A stretch of 8,517 bases of DNA, from contig CAIYQV010000332.1 in assembly GCA_903928365.1 (NCBI GenBank), positions 1-8,517 of the forward strand, in the 5' to 3' direction. Under the pieces are notes generated by a model, which had not been told where the DNA came from, made no database searches, and worked only from the letters and a program-made list of their open reading frames with translations. Shown piece after piece: positions 6,345-8,517 of the stretch. This DNA comes from an uncultured Flavobacteriia bacterium. Lineage in GTDB: Bacteria > Bacteroidota > Bacteroidia > Flavobacteriales_D > Crocinitomicaceae. The position numbers were made by a program, and so were the translations under genes. How positions within the stretch are numbered: the first letter of the stretch is position 1; the number at the start of each line of letters is the position of its first letter.

Positions 6345-7396
6345 TGTTCAGAAACAGAAATATCACTCCAGATCTTCTTTTGATCGACGCACTGAAGAAA
6401 ATGGACACACTTGATCGTAAACTTCTGATTGTGATCCATGAAAACACATTCGGTGGACTGCTTAGCGCAGGGGATATCCAGCGTGCGATCATCAATGGTA
6501 AAGACTTGAATTCCCCAGTCAAAGAGGTGATGCGTACAAAGATCAAAACCGGAAAACCCGGAGATTCCCTTGATCAGATTCGGTCCTTGATGTCCGAATT
6601 CCGTATGGAGTTCTACCCTATCATCAATGAGCAGAATGAGGTTCAGGAAATGTATTTTTGGGAAGATCTCTTTACGGATGTTGATTCACCTAAAGAGCAA
6701 TTTGACCTACCGGTTGTGATCATGGCAGGCGGACTTGGAACGCGGCTCCGTCCCTTGACGAATGTGATTCCTAAACCACTTATTCCAATTGGTGACAAAA
6801 CCATGCTGGAAGAAATTTTTGACCGATTTGCACAATTCGGATGTCACACCTTCCATCTTTCGGTGAACTACAAAGCAGAATTGATCCAATATTACCTGGA
6901 AGAACAGCATCTTCCCTATTCCATTGACTATTTCAAAGAAGATCAACCATTGGGTACGGCAGGTAGTTTGACCTTGCTTAAAGGAAAATTAGATCGCACT
7001 TTCTTCGTTAACAACTGCGACATCATCATCAAGGAAGATTATTCTGAGATCCTTAAATATCATCGAGCAAATAAGAATGATATTACATTGGTTGCTGCAG
7101 TAAAAAGTTATCATATTCCTTACGGAACGGTCGTTTCAGGTGAACAAGGGCAATTAATTGAACTTCGGGAAAAACCGGAAATGAATTTTCTGATCAACAG
7201 TGGCATGTATATTCTTGAACCACACCTACTCGATCAAATTCCAAACGATAGCATTTACCATATTACTCACCTCATTGAAGATGTAAAGCAAAAAGGTGGA
7301 AAAGTAGGTGTATTCCCGGTTAGCGAAAAAGCATGGATCGATATGGGAGACTGGTCTGAATATTTAGATCACATCAAGTACGCTCGTAAAGACTGA
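6344..7396 (+). CDS. Sugar-1-phosphate nucleotidyltransferase with N-terminal CBS domain pair (PtmE-like)
   Basis: A 350-residue two-part enzyme counted from the ATG at 6344, which overlaps the upstream stop as TGATG. A TTG three bases earlier would add one residue and is less likely. Residues about 3-55 form a CBS domain (GGLLSAGDIQRAII resembles the usual GVLTDGDIRR), and about 60-112 form a second. Residues 123-350 are an NTP_transferase domain: the signature MAGGLGTRLRPLT with PKPLIPIGDK (127-152), GTAGSL (204-209) and the metal-binding Asp226 in FVNNCD. Campylobacter PtmE has the same architecture; it makes GDP-glucosamine as the entry to legionaminic acid. The CBS pair could sense adenine nucleotides, but this is inference. 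The gene ends the rightward operon, and its last 23 bases overlap the convergent glycosyltransferase gene. The specificity for GTP versus other NTPs is not visible. Confidence 0.88.
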   Translation: MFRNRNITPDLLLIDALKKMDTLDRKLLIVIHENTFGGLLSAGDIQRAIINGKDLNSPVKEVMRTKIKTGKPGDSLDQIRSLMSEFRMEFYPIINEQNEVQEMYFWEDLFTDVDSPKEQFDLPVVIMAGGLGTRLRPLTNVIPKPLIPIGDKTMLEEIFDRFAQFGCHTFHLSVNYKAELIQYYLEEQHLPYSIDYFKEDQPLGTAGSLTLLKGKLDRTFFVNNCDIIIKEDYSEILKYHRANKNDITLVAAVKSYHIPYGTVVSGEQGQLIELREKPEMNFLINSGMYILEPHLLDQIPNDSIYHITHLIEDVKQKGGKVGVFPVSEKAWIDMGDWSEYLDHIKYARKD

Positions 7397-8474
7397 ACCA
7401 GGAACCAATGTTTATTTCCCAGGAAGAAAGAGACCGAATAATCTCACTGTTCTTCATTTTATCTGAATTCATTTCAATCTGTTGAGGCAAAACCCGTTGT
7501 AAATCATCAATTGACGAGATCTTGCAATAATCTGTATCCTTTTCATCTAACACCTGATAAGGTAACCAACTTCCCGTAATGACTCGACTTCCTGCATACA
7601 AATGTTCCTGCATAGCCCCAGAGAACTGATCGGTCTTCTGTAGTTGTATACATACATCTATGCGTTTTCTGTAAACTGCTAATTCATGATCATTCAATTG
7701 ATCAACAATGCGATAAGGTAATTCATTTGATTCACACGCATCGATCAATTGTTGCACATGGGCATTACGATGTCCATGAAACTGAAAAAACAGTACAAAT
7801 GAAGGAAGAACATTCTTACAGGCTGCGATCTGTTCAATGATCAAAGGATGATTCTGAATGGGAGCAGCATTGTATCCTACAGAAATACATCTTGTTGCTT
7901 CACTGATTCCAAACTGACTGTTAAACGACGTTAGATCCTGAACAGATACAAGATCGATTTCCTCCAGAATACTTAGTCCAAAGCGGCATAATCTGCGTTT
8001 GGATGCTGCCACCTCGTAATGATCACATACATCCTTTAAGGTTTGAACATTGGAGGCCGTAACCCATTGAGCGGTACGTGCCATACCTTTTGTGAAAATC
8101 CGATATAAAAAATTCGAACGGTAGTATTCACTTCCAAAAAAAGTAAGAATACTCTTCTGCCCCTTGGATGAAAGCTGTTTCCAGAATAAACGATAGGTCG
8201 GAACTACCAATAAAATATGAACAGCGTCATACCCTTCAGGAATATCGATCAATGCTTTTCGCATGGCGAAAAACTGGTGAAGGGACTTGAAATAATTTAA
8301 TTTCCAAATTCCGTTTCCTGTACGATAGGTATATACGGTGCTATACGGGTGTCCACTTTCAGGAGTCTTATCCGTCAAAATATCAATGGTCAATTCAGGG
8401 TAGGTCAATTGCAGCTTTTTGGCGAGCTGAATCGTTAAAAAACCTTGTGCATTCCCTACAAAAAGAACCTTCAT
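7374..8474 (-). CDS. Probable GT-B-type glycosyltransferase of unknown specificity
   Basis: A 366-residue soluble protein without signal peptide or membrane segments. It opens MKVLFVGNAQGFLTIQLAKKL, a first Rossmann strand and glycine loop as in GT-B glycosyltransferases. The N-terminal half also has AVHILLV (84-90) and the acceptor-side-like TFFGSEYYRS (111-120). The second half begins near 195 with CISVGYNAAPIQNHPLI, which is common in surface-glycan transferases, and then FFQFHGHRNAHV. Near the end comes TDQFSGAMQEHLYAGSRVITG (281-301), which corresponds to the donor-binding E-x-x-A-x-G-x-x-V-I loop of GT4-like enzymes, with Glu291 as the likely ribose-contacting residue. There is resemblance in style to Fuc4NAc transferases, but I cannot place it in a family. 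A purine-rich AAGGAG sits just before the start ATG (- strand), unusually close for a ribosome-binding site. Its neighbours suggest surface-glycan assembly. Confidence 0.68.
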   Translation of the reverse strand: MKVLFVGNAQGFLTIQLAKKLQLTYPELTIDILTDKTPESGHPYSTVYTYRTGNGIWKLNYFKSLHQFFAMRKALIDIPEGYDAVHILLVVPTYRLFWKQLSSKGQKSILTFFGSEYYRSNFLYRIFTKGMARTAQWVTASNVQTLKDVCDHYEVAASKRRLCRFGLSILEEIDLVSVQDLTSFNSQFGISEATRCISVGYNAAPIQNHPLIIEQIAACKNVLPSFVLFFQFHGHRNAHVQQLIDACESNELPYRIVDQLNDHELAVYRKRIDVCIQLQKTDQFSGAMQEHLYAGSRVITGSWLPYQVLDEKDTDYCKISSIDDLQRVLPQQIEMNSDKMKNSEIIRSLSSWEINIGSWFSLYERT

Positions 8475-8517
8475 TCTCCTTTTTCCAACGTAGAATCGAC
8501 AGATTTAAAAGGCGGAA

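Noticed and set aside
6247..6546. A - strand open frame of 99 codons opposite the acyltransferase/nucleotidyltransferase junction
   Set aside because: It is antisense to two well-supported genes and its translation resembles no family; it is a by-product of their codon use.
8485..8507. Two one-mismatch matches to TAnnTTTG on the - strand (TACGTTGG at 8485-8492, TAAATCTG at 8500-8507) upstream of the glycosyltransferase gene
   Set aside because: Each has a mismatch in the conserved TTTG part, no -33 is visible, and the sequence is cut off at the window edge, so neither can be called a promoter.

Overview
The window reads as part of a Bacteroidota chromosome, probably in or near Flavobacteriia; the class is a guess from protein style. 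The evidence is a type IX secretion (T9SS) C-terminal sorting domain at the left edge, a Bacteroidota-type S41 carboxy-terminal protease with a long C-terminal extension, a DUF1573 lipoprotein, and TAnnTTTG-type -7 promoter elements in place of E. coli-like promoters. Coding density is very high. I see no tRNA, rRNA, CRISPR array, insertion sequence or phage gene.

Region 1 (1-1255): the 3' end of a secreted T9SS cargo gene on the + strand meets an NlpC/P60 cell-wall peptidase gene on the - strand, with a 6-base gap. A 123-base divergent intergenic region (1133-1255) then separates the peptidase from the rightward genes and carries a -7-like element for each direction.

Region 2 (1256-3389): an exported S41 protease with a PDZ domain (533 aa), followed by a DUF1573 lipoprotein that has a consensus-like promoter element just before it.

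Region 3 (3392-7396): four tightly coupled nucleotide-sugar genes. The lipoprotein is followed after 2 bases by a CapD/FlaA1-type NDP-HexNAc 4,6-dehydratase. This overlaps (TAATG) a LegC-family PLP aminotransferase, which overlaps (ATGA) a NeuD/PglD-type acyltransferase, which overlaps (TGATG) a CBS-domain nucleotidyltransferase. Together these account for activation of an amino-sugar-1-phosphate, 4,6-dehydration, 4-amination and 4-N-acylation. The expected product is an NDP-2,4-diacetamido-2,4,6-trideoxyhexose (diNAcBac-type). This is the first half of the legionaminic acid pathway, but no epimerase, nonulosonate synthase or CMP-transferase is present here. The spacing suggests one transcript from the lipoprotein promoter through all four sugar genes.

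Region 4 (7374-8517): a convergent gene on the - strand encodes a probable GT-B-type glycosyltransferase. Its 3' end overlaps the nucleotidyltransferase gene by 23 bp. It may transfer a sugar onto a surface glycan, but its donor and acceptor cannot be read from sequence.

The window is largely recognisable gene families. The points most worth a second look are the incomplete sugar pathway and its end product, the linkage of DUF1573 to the sugar genes, the Tyr-less dehydratase active site, and the poorly classified glycosyltransferase.
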